A DNA stretch of 40,105 nt from a virus, in the IMG/VR virus record IMGVR_UViG_3300042922_000422, positions 1 through 40,105 of that record; one strand, given 5' to 3'. The position numbers and the translations under genes were made by a program. The notes beneath the pieces are model-generated. The model was not told the DNA's origin, did no database searches, and saw nothing but the letters and a program-made list of their open reading frames with translations. Shown in pieces: positions 1 through 7,008 of this stretch (the first letter of the stretch is position 1; every line of letters starts with the position of its first letter).

Positions 1-127
1 AAGCTGGAACTGGTGGGATGACGTGACCGTCGAGTTACGTTTCTGGCTACCCGCAGGGAGTTTTGCCACCAGCGTGGTAAGGGAACTTATCAACACATCG
101 GGTGATTATGCGAATATTGCTGAGTAA
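1..127 (+). CDS. truD: TruD C-terminal end (tRNA pseudouridine synthase D), partial at window edge
   Basis: Reading from base 2 gives an open frame ending ...[21 protein letters not shown] and TAA at 125-127, which I recognise as the conserved C terminus of enterobacterial TruD, the enzyme that makes pseudouridine 13 in tRNA-Glu. Only about 41 residues are in the window. The last seven codons lie inside the phage attachment core, and the phage end restores the identical sequence, so TruD should be unaltered in the lysogen. Normally the downstream surE start codon lies inside this gene's last codons. Confidence 0.93.
   Translation, partial: SWNWWDDVTVELRFWLPAGSFATSVVRELINTSGDYANIAE
108..127. 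repeat. attL core: 20-bp copy of the truD/surE overlap
   Basis: ATGCGAATATTGCTGAGTAA occurs here and again at 39979-39998. The flanking bases differ on both sides (T before and T after here; C before and C after there), so the identity is exactly 20 bp. It begins with the surE initiation codon and ends with the truD stop codon. The crossover must lie inside it. Confidence 0.95.
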
Positions 128-144
128 TCCTGACTTATGTTTCA

Positions 145-227
145 TGTTGTCTCAGCAAGTCTCACTTTAATCTTGAAAGGCACATAGCGCCTAGCTTTGT
201 TGTCTCATGTTGTCTCATGTTGTCTCT
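145..227 (+). repeat. TGTTGTCTCA direct repeats, probable recombination-protein sites in the left att arm
   Basis: The decamer TGTTGTCTCA occurs at 145-154, 198-207 and 208-217, and with one change at 218-227. The last three are in perfect 10-bp tandem, so successive copies face the same side of the helix. They lie between the att core and the integrase gene. No copy was seen in the right arm. This is the pattern expected of excisionase or arm-type integrase sites, but which protein binds is inference. Confidence 0.6.
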
Positions 228-244
228 TGCCATCTCACCCGAAA

Positions 245-293
245 CAGGACAAGATTCAGGACAACATTTAGGACAACGGGGGATCTTGTCCTG
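245..293 (+). promoter_or_regulatory. Arm-type integrase sites of the left end (CAGGACAA family)
   Basis: CAGGACAAG (245-253), CAGGACAAC (257-265) and TAGGACAAC (269-277) follow each other at 12-bp spacing, and an inverted copy CTTGTCCTG (285-293) reaches the first base of the integrase GTG start codon. The same motif, with the same GAAA prefix and the same 12-bp spacing, is found twice at the right end (39906-39926). Presence in both arms is the signature of arm-type sites bound by the integrase N-terminal domain. The inverted copy overlaps the translation start region of int, which suggests autoregulation. Confidence 0.7.
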
Positions 294-1498
294 TGAGCCT
301 TACTGACGTAAAAGTTCGAAATGCCCGGCCAGCGGGCAAAACAATAAAACTCAGCGATAGCGATGGCCTCTATTTAGAGGTGCGCACCACCGGCGCGAAG
401 ATCTGGCGCTATCGTTTCTATCTGCCGAACGGGAAAGATAGTCGATACACCATAGGCGAATATCCTGCCGTTTCATTGTCCGATGCACGCACCGAGCGTG
501 ACCGCGTGCGCGAGCTGGTGCGCAAGGGTATAAATCCGACCACTGCCAGGCGGGAGGATAAGTTGCGCGCACAAGCGGAGGCGGCCAACACGTTTAAAAC
601 CGTGGCGCTTGAGTGGATCGAGAAGAAGCGACCTACCTGGACGGCTGGCACCTGCAAGCAGGTAGAGAGCTTCCTTGCGATAAACTGCTACCCCGCTTTT
701 GGTGACAAACCAATTCGAGAAGTAACAGCCCATGAAATCCTGGCTGTACTGCGTGGCATGGAAGAACGAGGATCGGTGTCCTCGGCGCTCAAAATTCGCC
801 AATGGTGTAGCGCCATCTTCTGCTATGCCGTTGCCACGCTGCGTGCAGAGGCTGATCCGGCTGCGGCGTTGAAAGGAGCGGTGATCCCTCGCAAGGTCGA
901 AAACTCACGCTGTTTAACCCATGATGAACTGCGGAAATATTTTGCCGCCGCCAGCGTTTACACTGGTCATGCACAGACAAGGCTATGCCTTTTGTTATTG
1001 CCATTTCTTTTCGTGCGCCAAGGAGAACTGAGGCGGGGAAGGTGGAAGGAGATGGACTGGGATAACAATCTTTGGACGATCCCGGCGGAGCGTATGAAGA
1101 TGAAGCGCCCCCACTCAGTACCGTTAACCCCAATTACGCGCAAGCTCTTTGAAAAGCTATATGCGCTTACGGGTGACAAGGCGCTGATGTTCCCTGGCAT
1201 TAAAAAACCACTAGATCCGCTCTCTGATTCGACCATTAACCGTGCTATTGAATACCTCGGTTTCCCATCAAAGCAGATAACGAGTCACGACTTTAGAGCG
1301 ACGGCATCAACGACGCTTTACGAAGCGGGGTTTCGGCGCGAGGTGATTGAAAAGCAGCTGGCACATGCAGAAAGTAATCGCGTGGTTGCAGCTTACAACC
1401 ACGCGGAGTATTTGCCGGAACGGCGGGAAATGATGGCGTTTTATGAGAGCTGGTTGGCTGGCTTTATGCCTGCGCCCGTAGACGTTCCTGATACTTGA
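293..1498 (+). CDS. int: Tyrosine recombinase integrase, P4-type with N-terminal DUF4102 arm domain
   Basis: 401 aa, usual for P4-like integrases. The N-terminal DUF4102 arm-binding domain covers about residues 3-85, the SAM-like core-binding domain about 100-185 and the catalytic domain about 205-385. Catalytic residues are R242 (VRQGEL), H332 and R335 (SHDFR), H358 (LAHAE) and the nucleophile Y368 (AAYNH). The start is GTG at 293, with GGGGGA at 277-283 about 9 nt upstream; no better start exists. It catalyses site-specific recombination between the 20-bp cores. Its 3' end overlaps the convergent excisionase gene by 35 bp. Most relatives insert in tRNA genes, so use of the truD/surE junction is less usual. 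Confidence 0.96.
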   Translation: MSLTDVKVRNARPAGKTIKLSDSDGLYLEVRTTGAKIWRYRFYLPNGKDSRYTIGEYPAVSLSDARTERDRVRELVRKGINPTTARREDKLRAQAEAANTFKTVALEWIEKKRPTWTAGTCKQVESFLAINCYPAFGDKPIREVTAHEILAVLRGMEERGSVSSALKIRQWCSAIFCYAVATLRAEADPAAALKGAVIPRKVENSRCLTHDELRKYFAAASVYTGHAQTRLCLLLLPFLFVRQGELRRGRWKEMDWDNNLWTIPAERMKMKRPHSVPLTPITRKLFEKLYALTGDKALMFPGIKKPLDPLSDSTINRAIEYLGFPSKQITSHDFRATASTTLYEAGFRREVIEKQLAHAESNRVVAAYNHAEYLPERREMMAFYESWLAGFMPAPVDVPDT

Positions 1499-1649
1499 TG
1501 ATCGAGGACTCCGGCCAGCGTGCCGTCGCGCCATCCTTGAGCGGTGGATCGATCTCGTTTCGCTTAACTTTGCGGTAAAACGTTGCGCGGGAGATTTTCA
1601 GTATGCTGCAAATCTCAGGCGCTTTGTAAAACTGCTCTGCGTGACTCAT
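1464..1649 (-). CDS. AlpA-like helix-turn-helix protein, probable excisionase
   Basis: 61 aa with a winged helix-turn-helix of the AlpA/MerR type: FYKAPEICSILKISRATFYR (residues 7-26) is the helix-turn-helix, followed by a basic stretch (KVKRNEIDPPLK) and a W-P-S-S-I wing. Proteins of this size beside P4-type integrases act as recombination directionality factors. It is the last gene of the leftward early operon, overlaps its upstream neighbour by 4 nt (ATGA) and runs head-on into the end of int. Excisionase made from the early leftward transcript fits lambda logic. An AlpA-type activator of int is the alternative. Confidence 0.75.
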   Translation of the reverse strand: MSHAEQFYKAPEICSILKISRATFYRKVKRNEIDPPLKDGATARWPESSIIKYQERLRAQA

Positions 1650-2137
1650 TGCCCCCCCACTGTTTCAGTAAAATTAACTTCTTGTTGCTGTGCTGCCTGC
1701 GCATGCACATCAGCCACCAGAATTTTGAAGGCAGCCAGCATTGCATTTTCCGGCACATCTTCATCGGCATAGAACGCATCAAGCGCCCGCATCATGGCCC
1801 CGAACGATGGAACTGAATCAGACATTACGCCGGGGTGCTGGGCGGTCGCCATAGCCTGCTGGTAGCGTTCAAGTTTCACGTATTGCTGTACTTTGTTGCC
1901 GTCACAAGTCGCCAGCCATTGCACCGCCTTTGCTGGATCGGTGTGGAACGCGCAGGTACGGCCATCGTCAAACTGCATTTCATAAAGATCAGCGACCGGC
2001 TTGAATAAAGGCACCGGCTCCTGCGCTTCGGCAGCCAGCAGGCGTCGCGCCATTTCCATTTGCTCGCTACGGGTAAGTCCGTATTCAAGCGGATCGCTGA
2101 TGTACTGCTCGATTCTTTCTCTGCTCAGTTGTGTCAT
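1646..2137 (-). CDS. Hypothetical early phage protein, 163 aa
   Basis: Unrecognised function. The N terminus (LSRERIEQYISDP...SEQMEMARRLLAAE) resembles the opening of many lambdoid left-operon proteins in which a short helical region precedes a variable body. The middle (residues 45-100) is Ala/Gln-rich and soluble; no membrane segment, signal or Cys motif is visible. It lies 10 nt downstream of the 91-aa gene and overlaps the excisionase gene by 4 nt, so it is read from the leftward early operon. Confidence 0.8.
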   Translation of the reverse strand: MTQLSRERIEQYISDPLEYGLTRSEQMEMARRLLAAEAQEPVPLFKPVADLYEMQFDDGRTCAFHTDPAKAVQWLATCDGNKVQQYVKLERYQQAMATAQHPGVMSDSVPSFGAMMRALDAFYADEDVPENAMLAAFKILVADVHAQAAQQQEVNFTETVGGQ

Positions 2138-2147
2138 GGCTTATTCC

Positions 2148-2423
2148 TTACCAGAGATACTGGAGGCAGGTTGCTTTAAATGCGCCGCGAACACCTTCAC
2201 GTGACTCGCAGTAATAGGTTGAAAACCCTTCACGCGGAACTGCTTTCATCCATTTTTGCGCACAGAGTTCAGCCTTTTCAAAACGCTCGCGTTCTTCTTC
2301 GTCAATCTCTCCTTGGCGGATAGCCTCGTCGATAAGATTCGCTTTGCTCACCTCGGCTTTCGCCATGAGCGTCACGCAGTCATCACTTTTCAGCAGTTGA
2401 ACCAGAAATTTTACGCTTTCCAT
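2148..2423 (-). CDS. Hypothetical early phage protein, 91 aa
   Basis: Unrecognised small soluble protein. The first two thirds are charged and helical (LIDEAIRQGEIDEEERERFEKAE), the C terminus has a few aromatics and two Cys without a clear metal-binding spacing. It follows the 211-aa gene with 1 nt between stop and start, so it belongs to the tightly packed leftward operon. Confidence 0.75.
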   Translation of the reverse strand: MESVKFLVQLLKSDDCVTLMAKAEVSKANLIDEAIRQGEIDEEERERFEKAELCAQKWMKAVPREGFSTYYCESREGVRGAFKATCLQYLW

Positions 2424-2424
2424 A

Positions 2425-3060
2425 TCACCTCAGCCCTCCGAGACGAATGCCGGCGACCTGGATTTCGTGTCGAGCATTGTCATTGCCAGCACACCAACCC
2501 TCGGCATAATCACGGCTAAAACCACTAAGATGCATCACTTCGTCAACGCTAAGTTTCGACAGTTTCACCTCCCGCGCCTCAAGCTCGGCTATGCGCGCTT
2601 TCAGGGCATCCACAAACCCAACAAGTGATCCGCCTGGCGGGATGTCGCACTCTTCCACAAGTTGAAAATAAATATCCGCAGCTGCACGGGTGTTGCTGTG
2701 CTTCGCATCCCCCATCTCACCTTCCCGCAGTGCATCACGTTCAGCGGTCAGAACGGCGATCCGCTTCTCTGCGGCTTCAGCGCGTTTCTCGGCCGCGATT
2801 CGATGTTCAAGCCCTTGCCCCTGGCAGATATCAATCAGACGCTGTTTCTCCATAAGCTCTGCGTTCCGCTTCTCTGCGGCTTCCAGCGCATCCAGCAGCG
2901 CCAGCATTCGCTTAGCGATAGCCACTTCATCAGGGAATTCTTTTTTCCATGCCTCATTCAGCAATTTGCAACTGACGGGGTTCATACTGAATCGCTCAAC
3001 CATCAGGGATGACAGTTCTTTTGTTTTTGCTGTTACTGCCTGTTTGTTGATATTGCTCAT
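2425..3060 (-). CDS. Hypothetical early protein with long coiled coil (Ea22-like organisation), 211 aa
   Basis: I place the start at the ATG at 3060 (MSNINKQAV), which overlaps the preceding stop as ATGA; a longer frame to 3138 exists but would run through the neighbour. Residues about 50-115 form an Ala/Glu/Arg-rich heptad region (EAAEKRNAELMEKQ, AAEKRAEAAEKRIAVLTAERDALR), a strong coiled-coil candidate. A second helical block (LVGFVDALKARIAELEAREVK) follows. The layout resembles lambda Ea22-like proteins, but no function is known to me. Confidence 0.8.
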   Translation of the reverse strand: MSNINKQAVTAKTKELSSLMVERFSMNPVSCKLLNEAWKKEFPDEVAIAKRMLALLDALEAAEKRNAELMEKQRLIDICQGQGLEHRIAAEKRAEAAEKRIAVLTAERDALREGEMGDAKHSNTRAAADIYFQLVEECDIPPGGSLVGFVDALKARIAELEAREVKLSKLSVDEVMHLSGFSRDYAEGWCAGNDNARHEIQVAGIRLGGLR

Positions 3061-3323
3061 TGGGCTGCTCCTTTCTTGATAGGCCATGGCTGCCATTCTC
3101 CCGGTGGTAGTTCGTCCGTCACATCGTGAGAAGCCCACTCAAGGAACTTTTCTTTGCTAACCGTCGGATATTTTCTGCCAGCGTGTACACTCGGTCCGTC
3201 ATACTGCACTGTATCCCCACCCATATGGACAATTTGACGATCGTTAGCGTAAGAGGTGAATTGACCTGCCGGACGTGGCTTTTTGGCTCGATAGCAGCGA
3301 CCAACCTTCAGTTCTAGGCTCAT
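3057..3323 (-). CDS. Hypothetical early phage protein, 88 aa
   Basis: Small basic beta-rich protein beginning MSLELKVGRCYRAKKPRPAG. It has a pattern seen in phage proteins that begin 'VG..Y..' and carry short turns (HMGGDTVQYDG), but I do not recognise a family with certainty. Stop and start overlaps of 4 nt on both sides place it inside the coupled gene chain. Confidence 0.75.
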   Translation of the reverse strand: MSLELKVGRCYRAKKPRPAGQFTSYANDRQIVHMGGDTVQYDGPSVHAGRKYPTVSKEKFLEWASHDVTDELPPGEWQPWPIKKGAAQ

Positions 3324-3388
3324 AGCTTCACCTCGTTGCGCTCAGCAAGCTGATCCATGGTTAATCCGTTTGTTTTTATCGGTTTCAT
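3320..3388 (-). CDS. 22-aa microprotein with 4-nt overlaps on both sides
   Basis: The frame reads MKPIKTNGLTMDQLAERNEV followed by KL and TGA. It is below usual gene-finder cut-offs, but three things support it: GGGGGA about 6 nt before the ATG, an ATGA overlap with the stop of the upstream 76-aa gene, and an ATGA overlap of its own stop with the start of the downstream 88-aa gene. Without it, the otherwise unbroken chain of 4-nt overlaps would have a 61-nt gap here. It may act as a peptide or only carry ribosomes to the next gene. Confidence 0.65.
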   Translation of the reverse strand: MKPIKTNGLTMDQLAERNEVKL

Positions 3389-3615
3389 AAATCCCCCTGG
3401 CGGTCTACAAACACGCCGTTAATAACTCCAATCGTCCAGACGAAGCGGCTAAACTCCACGCCTAATGGCTTCACCTGGCTTTCGTAATACTTGCGCAGCA
3501 CCCGGCGGGAAATCGCGTCACGCTGCGCCTTTGAACCCGCGGCTATCGCCGCTTTTAGTTCGGTATTCGCCTTCCGGGCTATAGCGCGAAGGGCGTTTTC
3601 TGTTTCAGGCCTCAT
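3385..3615 (-). CDS. Hypothetical early phage protein, 76 aa
   Basis: Small basic protein; its N-terminal half is helical and Ala/Arg-rich (ENALRAIARKANTELKAAIAAG), its C terminus is hydrophobic and aromatic (FSRFVWTIGVINGVFVD). Not recognised. It overlaps the methyltransferase stop by 4 nt upstream and the 22-aa frame downstream, so its translation should follow that of the methyltransferase. Confidence 0.75.
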   Translation of the reverse strand: MRPETENALRAIARKANTELKAAIAAGSKAQRDAISRRVLRKYYESQVKPLGVEFSRFVWTIGVINGVFVDRQGDL

Positions 3616-4277
3616 GCCTCAGTTATCCCGGCAACCTCGACGGCATAACCCGGCAAAAGCTGAACCGCTGATGATCCACACTGGTTGCCCCAGTGATCCC
3701 ATCCCGGCGCAGCGCACCGGCTGAACAGCTCGATCCGTGGAACGTCGCCGTAAAGTAGCTCTAACCGGCGGCGAGCTTCCCAGGGCTTCTCACTGTGACG
3801 GCCTAGCGGGCTGTAGATCACCTGTTTAACGCTGGCATCTTTGCGTTCCAGTCCGGCCCCGCGTGTTGCTATCAGCAGATCCTCTGTGTTGGCTCGCGTA
3901 TGGTTTCCGCCATTCATTCGCGTTTCCATGTTCAGCAGATCAAGAAAGTCGTAAAAATCGCGGATCGCGCCCGCTTCAAGCATTTTGTTGATGCGCTGCT
4001 CTGCCCGTTGGTTGAGCTTCACCCATGTAAAGCCCTTCATGGTGCGCACCGTGAACCCCCACGCCTCGGCCAGCTCGATGGCTTCGCGGTTATGGGTGCC
4101 GGTGTACCACATCGCCAGAACGGCGTTATCTGCGGCCAGCTCCCATACAGGTAAACGCTTCATATCGATCAGGGGCATGGTGTCGTAATGGCTTGCCGCT
4201 GCGCCGTAGCTGGCAGTGTTGCCATAGCTCCAGGCGGGATCGGCGTAGATAAGCGAATATTTCACCGGCCACCTCAA
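3612..4277 (-). CDS. MT-A70 family DNA N6-adenine methyltransferase
   Basis: 221 aa. The catalytic motif IV is DPAW at residues 13-16 (SLIYADPAWSYGN), the DPPW variant typical of phage MT-A70 enzymes, which transfer a methyl group from S-adenosylmethionine to adenine N6. The motif lies at the N terminus, as usual in this group. Further conserved parts are NAVLAMWYTG, FTWVKLNQ, NTEDLLIATRGAG and HSEKP (SPLGRHSEKPWEARRRLELL). No restriction endonuclease gene is adjacent, so it is an orphan methylase; likely roles are protection against host restriction or change of host or phage gene expression. It sits in the coupled early chain. Confidence 0.9.
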   Translation of the reverse strand: MRWPVKYSLIYADPAWSYGNTASYGAAASHYDTMPLIDMKRLPVWELAADNAVLAMWYTGTHNREAIELAEAWGFTVRTMKGFTWVKLNQRAEQRINKMLEAGAIRDFYDFLDLLNMETRMNGGNHTRANTEDLLIATRGAGLERKDASVKQVIYSPLGRHSEKPWEARRRLELLYGDVPRIELFSRCAAPGWDHWGNQCGSSAVQLLPGYAVEVAGITEA

Positions 4278-4582
4278 AGAAACTGATCAGCCGGGATGCC
4301 CACTTTCGCGTTCTCGCGATTTACCTCGCGGCGCAGCGTGAGAAACTGACCTACCGGATCCGGGCTGCGGAGAATTCCATTTAGCTTCTGCTGGCTATGG
4401 GACGTTTTCAGACGCTGTTTCAGCGCCAGGGCGCAGGCTTTTACATTGGCCCGCGAGGGGCCAGCAATACGCATACAGAGACACAGTGTGATTAACAGAT
4501 CGGCGTACTCATCAGTTGCACGGATAAACTCACCCTGATCGATGCGTTTCATCATTTCTGGAATGCGATGTTTAAGGCTCAT
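4274..4582 (-). CDS. Hypothetical early phage protein, 102 aa
   Basis: Unrecognised. Mostly helical, with a Cys/Met-rich hydrophobic stretch (LLITLCLCMRIAG, residues about 29-41) that is too short and interrupted for a convincing membrane segment, then a basic region (LKQRLKTSHSQQKLNGIL). It lies between the P-loop ATPase and the methyltransferase with 4-nt overlaps to both, so it may assist one of them. Confidence 0.75.
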   Translation of the reverse strand: MSLKHRIPEMMKRIDQGEFIRATDEYADLLITLCLCMRIAGPSRANVKACALALKQRLKTSHSQQKLNGILRSPDPVGQFLTLRREVNRENAKVGIPADQFL

Positions 4583-5679
4583 AGCGGGATATCCTCATCA
4601 AATTCCGGCGTTGCTTCTTCCTGGTTTTTTTTGGACGGATCCGGGAATTGGTACGGCGTGTTTTCAAGTTTCAGCCAGATAGCTTCCCGCCCGGCTTTGA
4701 TGGTCGGCCAGTCCATGCCCTTAATGCGTTCCCAGGAACGGGAGCAAAACACCTCTTCCAGGATGTCGGCTTTTGCGCGTTTCGCATCATTGCTGGTGCC
4801 GCCGTGATGTTTGTTCAGCAACTCAACAATTTCATCAAGGGCAATTTCTTTGGCGCGCTTTTCTTTCTGCCAGGTAGGTAAACCGTCTTCCGCGAACAGC
4901 TCGCCATTGTCGCGGGAGGTGTCCACGCCCAAATGCGTACCGCCCAGGTTGAGAAATTCAATGTGCGGCTGAAAATGTTTAAACGTTGGATTAGAGAACG
5001 TCTGACCGTCGATACGAGTTGAGCGGTCTTTGAGGATCCGCGCGGTACGCCATACAAGCCCGGATTCCATATTCATCTGCTTTTCCATCTGTATCAAAAT
5101 TGATGGCTCATAACCTGTTTCGGTTTCGGCTTTCATTTTGATGCCTGTTTTCTCTAACTGGCGCTTTCCATCGTCACCTTCGAAAAAGTCATATTCATAG
5201 CCAGCGCGGCCGCACATGATGATGTGCGCCTGACTGTTAACAAAACGGTCTGTAAATCTCCGCCATTCCTGCTTGAGCCATGCCCAGTCGGAGAACTCAA
5301 GTCCGCGTTTACGCTTGCGGCGCGTGGCGTATTCATCACAAAGCCCCGTCCAAAAATGGCTTATGGAGTCAATGATCAACACAGAGCCGTTTTTCTCGGC
5401 CTCATCGACGGCAACAAGTAGATCGACAAAAGCGCGAGTTTTTGCTGTGTAAAGTTCGATATCTTCGGCATCAAAGCGCGGTTTAACCCAGTCGGATCCG
5501 GTTTCTGTATCAAGGAACATTACCGGCTTATTGCCCATTTCGAGGCCACGCTGGCGCATCAGCAATACCAGCCCAATAGCTAATTCACTGGCTGTGTAGG
5601 TTTTACCATCACCGGCAAAACCCATGATCCCGGCTTTTAGAAAAGCCTGGGTGTTAGTTGCTCGTTGAAATAAAGACAT
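4579..5679 (-). CDS. P-loop ATPase, phage nucleotide-binding protein / Sak4-like
   Basis: 366 aa. Walker A is GFAGDGKT (residues 20-27), a strand ending in a conserved DTETG follows at about 57-61, and Walker B is VLIIDSISHFW near 100-110. This RecA-like core matches the AAA family known as 'phage nucleotide-binding protein' and the Rad51-like Sak4 group of phage recombination proteins. It is longer than minimal Sak4 proteins because of a C-terminal region of about 130 residues. Position early in the leftward operon is where lambda carries its red genes, which supports a recombination role. No Redbeta or Exo homologue is seen. Confidence 0.8.
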   Translation of the reverse strand: MSLFQRATNTQAFLKAGIMGFAGDGKTYTASELAIGLVLLMRQRGLEMGNKPVMFLDTETGSDWVKPRFDAEDIELYTAKTRAFVDLLVAVDEAEKNGSVLIIDSISHFWTGLCDEYATRRKRKRGLEFSDWAWLKQEWRRFTDRFVNSQAHIIMCGRAGYEYDFFEGDDGKRQLEKTGIKMKAETETGYEPSILIQMEKQMNMESGLVWRTARILKDRSTRIDGQTFSNPTFKHFQPHIEFLNLGGTHLGVDTSRDNGELFAEDGLPTWQKEKRAKEIALDEIVELLNKHHGGTSNDAKRAKADILEEVFCSRSWERIKGMDWPTIKAGREAIWLKLENTPYQFPDPSKKNQEEATPEFDEDIPL

Positions 5680-5737
5680 TCTCTCGATCCCTTTGGCTGG
5701 CCGGAGCCAGCCTACCTATGAAATATTTAGCTATTAA

Positions 5738-5947
5738 TTAATAAGCACTCAGGTTAAGCCGCCATTCTTTATTTGGTTGGCGATTAAATTTAAAGTTTCT
5801 ATTTTTTCTTAATACGCTCCATGCCATTCGGCATCCATCCACATCTTTAAGAAACATTGAAGTAACCAGCTTGCCTTTTGCCCATGTAATTTGTTGCTCA
5901 GGCGGAAGGGCATTAATTTTTGATTCAATGTGATGTTTATTTTCCAT
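5738..5947 (-). CDS. Hypothetical early phage protein, 69 aa
   Basis: Small basic soluble protein (MENKHHIESKINALPPEQQ...). Not recognised. It is preceded by 93 bases without a frame and lies 58 bases upstream of the ATPase start. AGGTGAATC stands a few bases before the ATG, a good ribosome binding site. The base composition is more AT-rich than the ATPase. Confidence 0.65.
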   Translation of the reverse strand: MENKHHIESKINALPPEQQITWAKGKLVTSMFLKDVDGCRMAWSVLRKNRNFKFNRQPNKEWRLNLSAY

Positions 5948-6040
5948 GATGATTCACCTTGAAATTGATAAAGGTTAACCGTCACGCATGAGAATTAATT
6001 CATGCGATAGTTATTAAAAATAAAATGCTAGAACGTTAAA

Positions 6041-6352
6041 TTACGCGGCTACTTCGCTTTCGATGTTATTTGCCATTTCGTAGCGTGAAACAATATCAGC
6101 AACAGATTCAAATAGCTGGCTTAACGCTTCATCAAACTCTACGGACTCCAGCGCCAGGTTAAGAGCGCAACTGGGAACATCAGTTTGGTATCCGGTCAGA
6201 TGTTGAAAGGCATCTTTAACTTCATTACGCACCGCACTTTTCAGGCCAGACATAAATTCAACCAGTTCTACCTGTCGAACGTACAGCGCCGGATGCTGTT
6301 TAAGTTTGCTGGCGATTTTCTCAATACGCAGCTGTTGTGTGACGTTGCTCAT
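6041..6352 (-). CDS. Hypothetical early phage protein, 103 aa
   Basis: Acidic helical protein (MSNVTQQLRIEKIASKLKQ...). Not recognised. Its first 32 nt overlap the end of the upstream 168-aa gene in another frame, and GGGAGAAAC precedes the ATG. Cotranscribed with its neighbours from the leftward promoter. Confidence 0.75.
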   Translation of the reverse strand: MSNVTQQLRIEKIASKLKQHPALYVRQVELVEFMSGLKSAVRNEVKDAFQHLTGYQTDVPSCALNLALESVEFDEALSQLFESVADIVSRYEMANNIESEVAA

Positions 6353-6827
6353 TAAGTTTCTCCCATAAACTTAGTGCTGTTGTTTTTGCCCAACGATACC
6401 AGTCACGTCCGGCTTCTTTATAAGCGTTACCCAGTCGGACAATATCCCAAGTTTCCTGCATAACGTCGGGCTTATTGTCAGCAATTTTTTGACGGTCTGC
6501 GATCATGGTGTCAATGGCCGCATTTATTTCCAGCGCTTCGGCATGAGCGTTTTCGATAATGGTCTGACGGGCTTTGTAGTCGTTACCCCCGATAAACTCA
6601 CACCAGCGGATGTGACGCTGTGCTGCTTGTGCGTCAAATTCGACATTCATTTCCAGCGCTTCGCCATGTACTTGCTCAGCCCAGGCTTTAAAGATTTTTG
6701 TGATAGTGCGATCAGAAACAATGAGACGACCGGTTTCTACGCAAGTGATGCAAATTATTGAAATGCTGTTGTTTGTGCTGACTTGATAGTGCTTTCCGCC
6801 CATCTTCACAACTGCTTTGTAGTCCAT
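6321..6827 (-). CDS. Hypothetical protein, first gene of the leftward early operon, 168 aa
   Basis: The start is set at the ATG at 6827 (MDYKAVVKMGGKHYQVS) because AAGGGGATC precedes it at ribosome-binding distance; a longer frame to 6869 has no such site. The protein has a beta-rich N-terminal part of about 45 residues, then a charged helical C-terminal part (ETWDIVRLGNAYKEAGRDWYRWAK). It occupies the position of lambda N but has neither the size nor an Arg-rich N terminus, so I do not call it an antiterminator. Confidence 0.75.
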   Translation of the reverse strand: MDYKAVVKMGGKHYQVSTNNSISIICITCVETGRLIVSDRTITKIFKAWAEQVHGEALEMNVEFDAQAAQRHIRWCEFIGGNDYKARQTIIENAHAEALEINAAIDTMIADRQKIADNKPDVMQETWDIVRLGNAYKEAGRDWYRWAKTTALSLWEKLNEQRHTTAAY

Positions 6828-6868
6828 GCTGATCCCCTTGTTACCCTTATCGCCGGGTCGGCGGAACA

Positions 6869-6889
6869 TTACTGAGTAATCACTGTGCC
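6869..6889 (+). repeat. Copy 1 of a dispersed 20/21-bp repeat (TTACTGAGTAA...CACTGTGCC)
   Basis: TTACTGAGTAA, one extra T, then CACTGTGCC. The same sequence without the extra T stands at 11749-11768, in both cases just upstream of a gene start region (here between pL and the first leftward gene). The first 11 bases form a perfect palindrome around the central G (TTACT G AGTAA). Confidence 0.55.
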
Positions 6890-6912
6890 GTGATTGCTTT
6901 TGGTGTTGTAAG

Positions 6913-6963
6913 CATAACTAAAGGTAATTTTTATAGCAAGAAAAAATACTAACAAAAGTTAGT
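6913..6963 (-). promoter_or_regulatory. Left operators and probable leftward early promoter (pL)
   Basis: ACTAACAAAAGTTAGT at 6948-6963 is a perfect inverted repeat with 6-bp arms and a 4-bp spacer. A second, weaker copy (CATAACTAAAGGTAAT) lies at 6913-6928. Related sites of the same 6-4-6 form lie between the repressor and cro genes. On the minus strand a TATAAA hexamer lies between the two operators, about 100 nt before the first leftward gene; its -35 is poor and overlaps the strong operator. Repressor binding here would block the leftward operon. Promoter position is inference. Confidence 0.6.
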
Positions 6964-6976
6964 GTGGAGGGCGTGA

Positions 6977-7008
6977 AAAAGGGCAACCCTTTGAAAGAGT
7001 TGCCTTTT
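6977..7008 (-). terminator. Intrinsic terminator after the repressor gene
   Basis: On the minus strand GGCAAC and GTTGCC (6999-7004 and 6982-6987) form a stem followed by CTTTTT, starting right at the repressor stop codon. This separates repressor transcription from the leftward operon, which must use its own promoter. Confidence 0.7.

Noticed and set aside
145-227. CRISPR-like or telomere-like short array
   Set aside because: Repeats are only 10 bp, without spacers of constant length, and lie in the phage att arm beside int.
2690-3079. 129-aa plus-strand frame rich in Ser/Ala
   Set aside because: Reverse reading of the coiled-coil gene; low-complexity Ser/Ala/Phe composition comes from its Glu/Ala/Arg heptads.
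6321-6827. Lambda N-type antiterminator as first leftward gene
   Set aside because: Position fits, but the protein lacks an Arg-rich N terminus and is 168 aa long; I saw no clear boxB.
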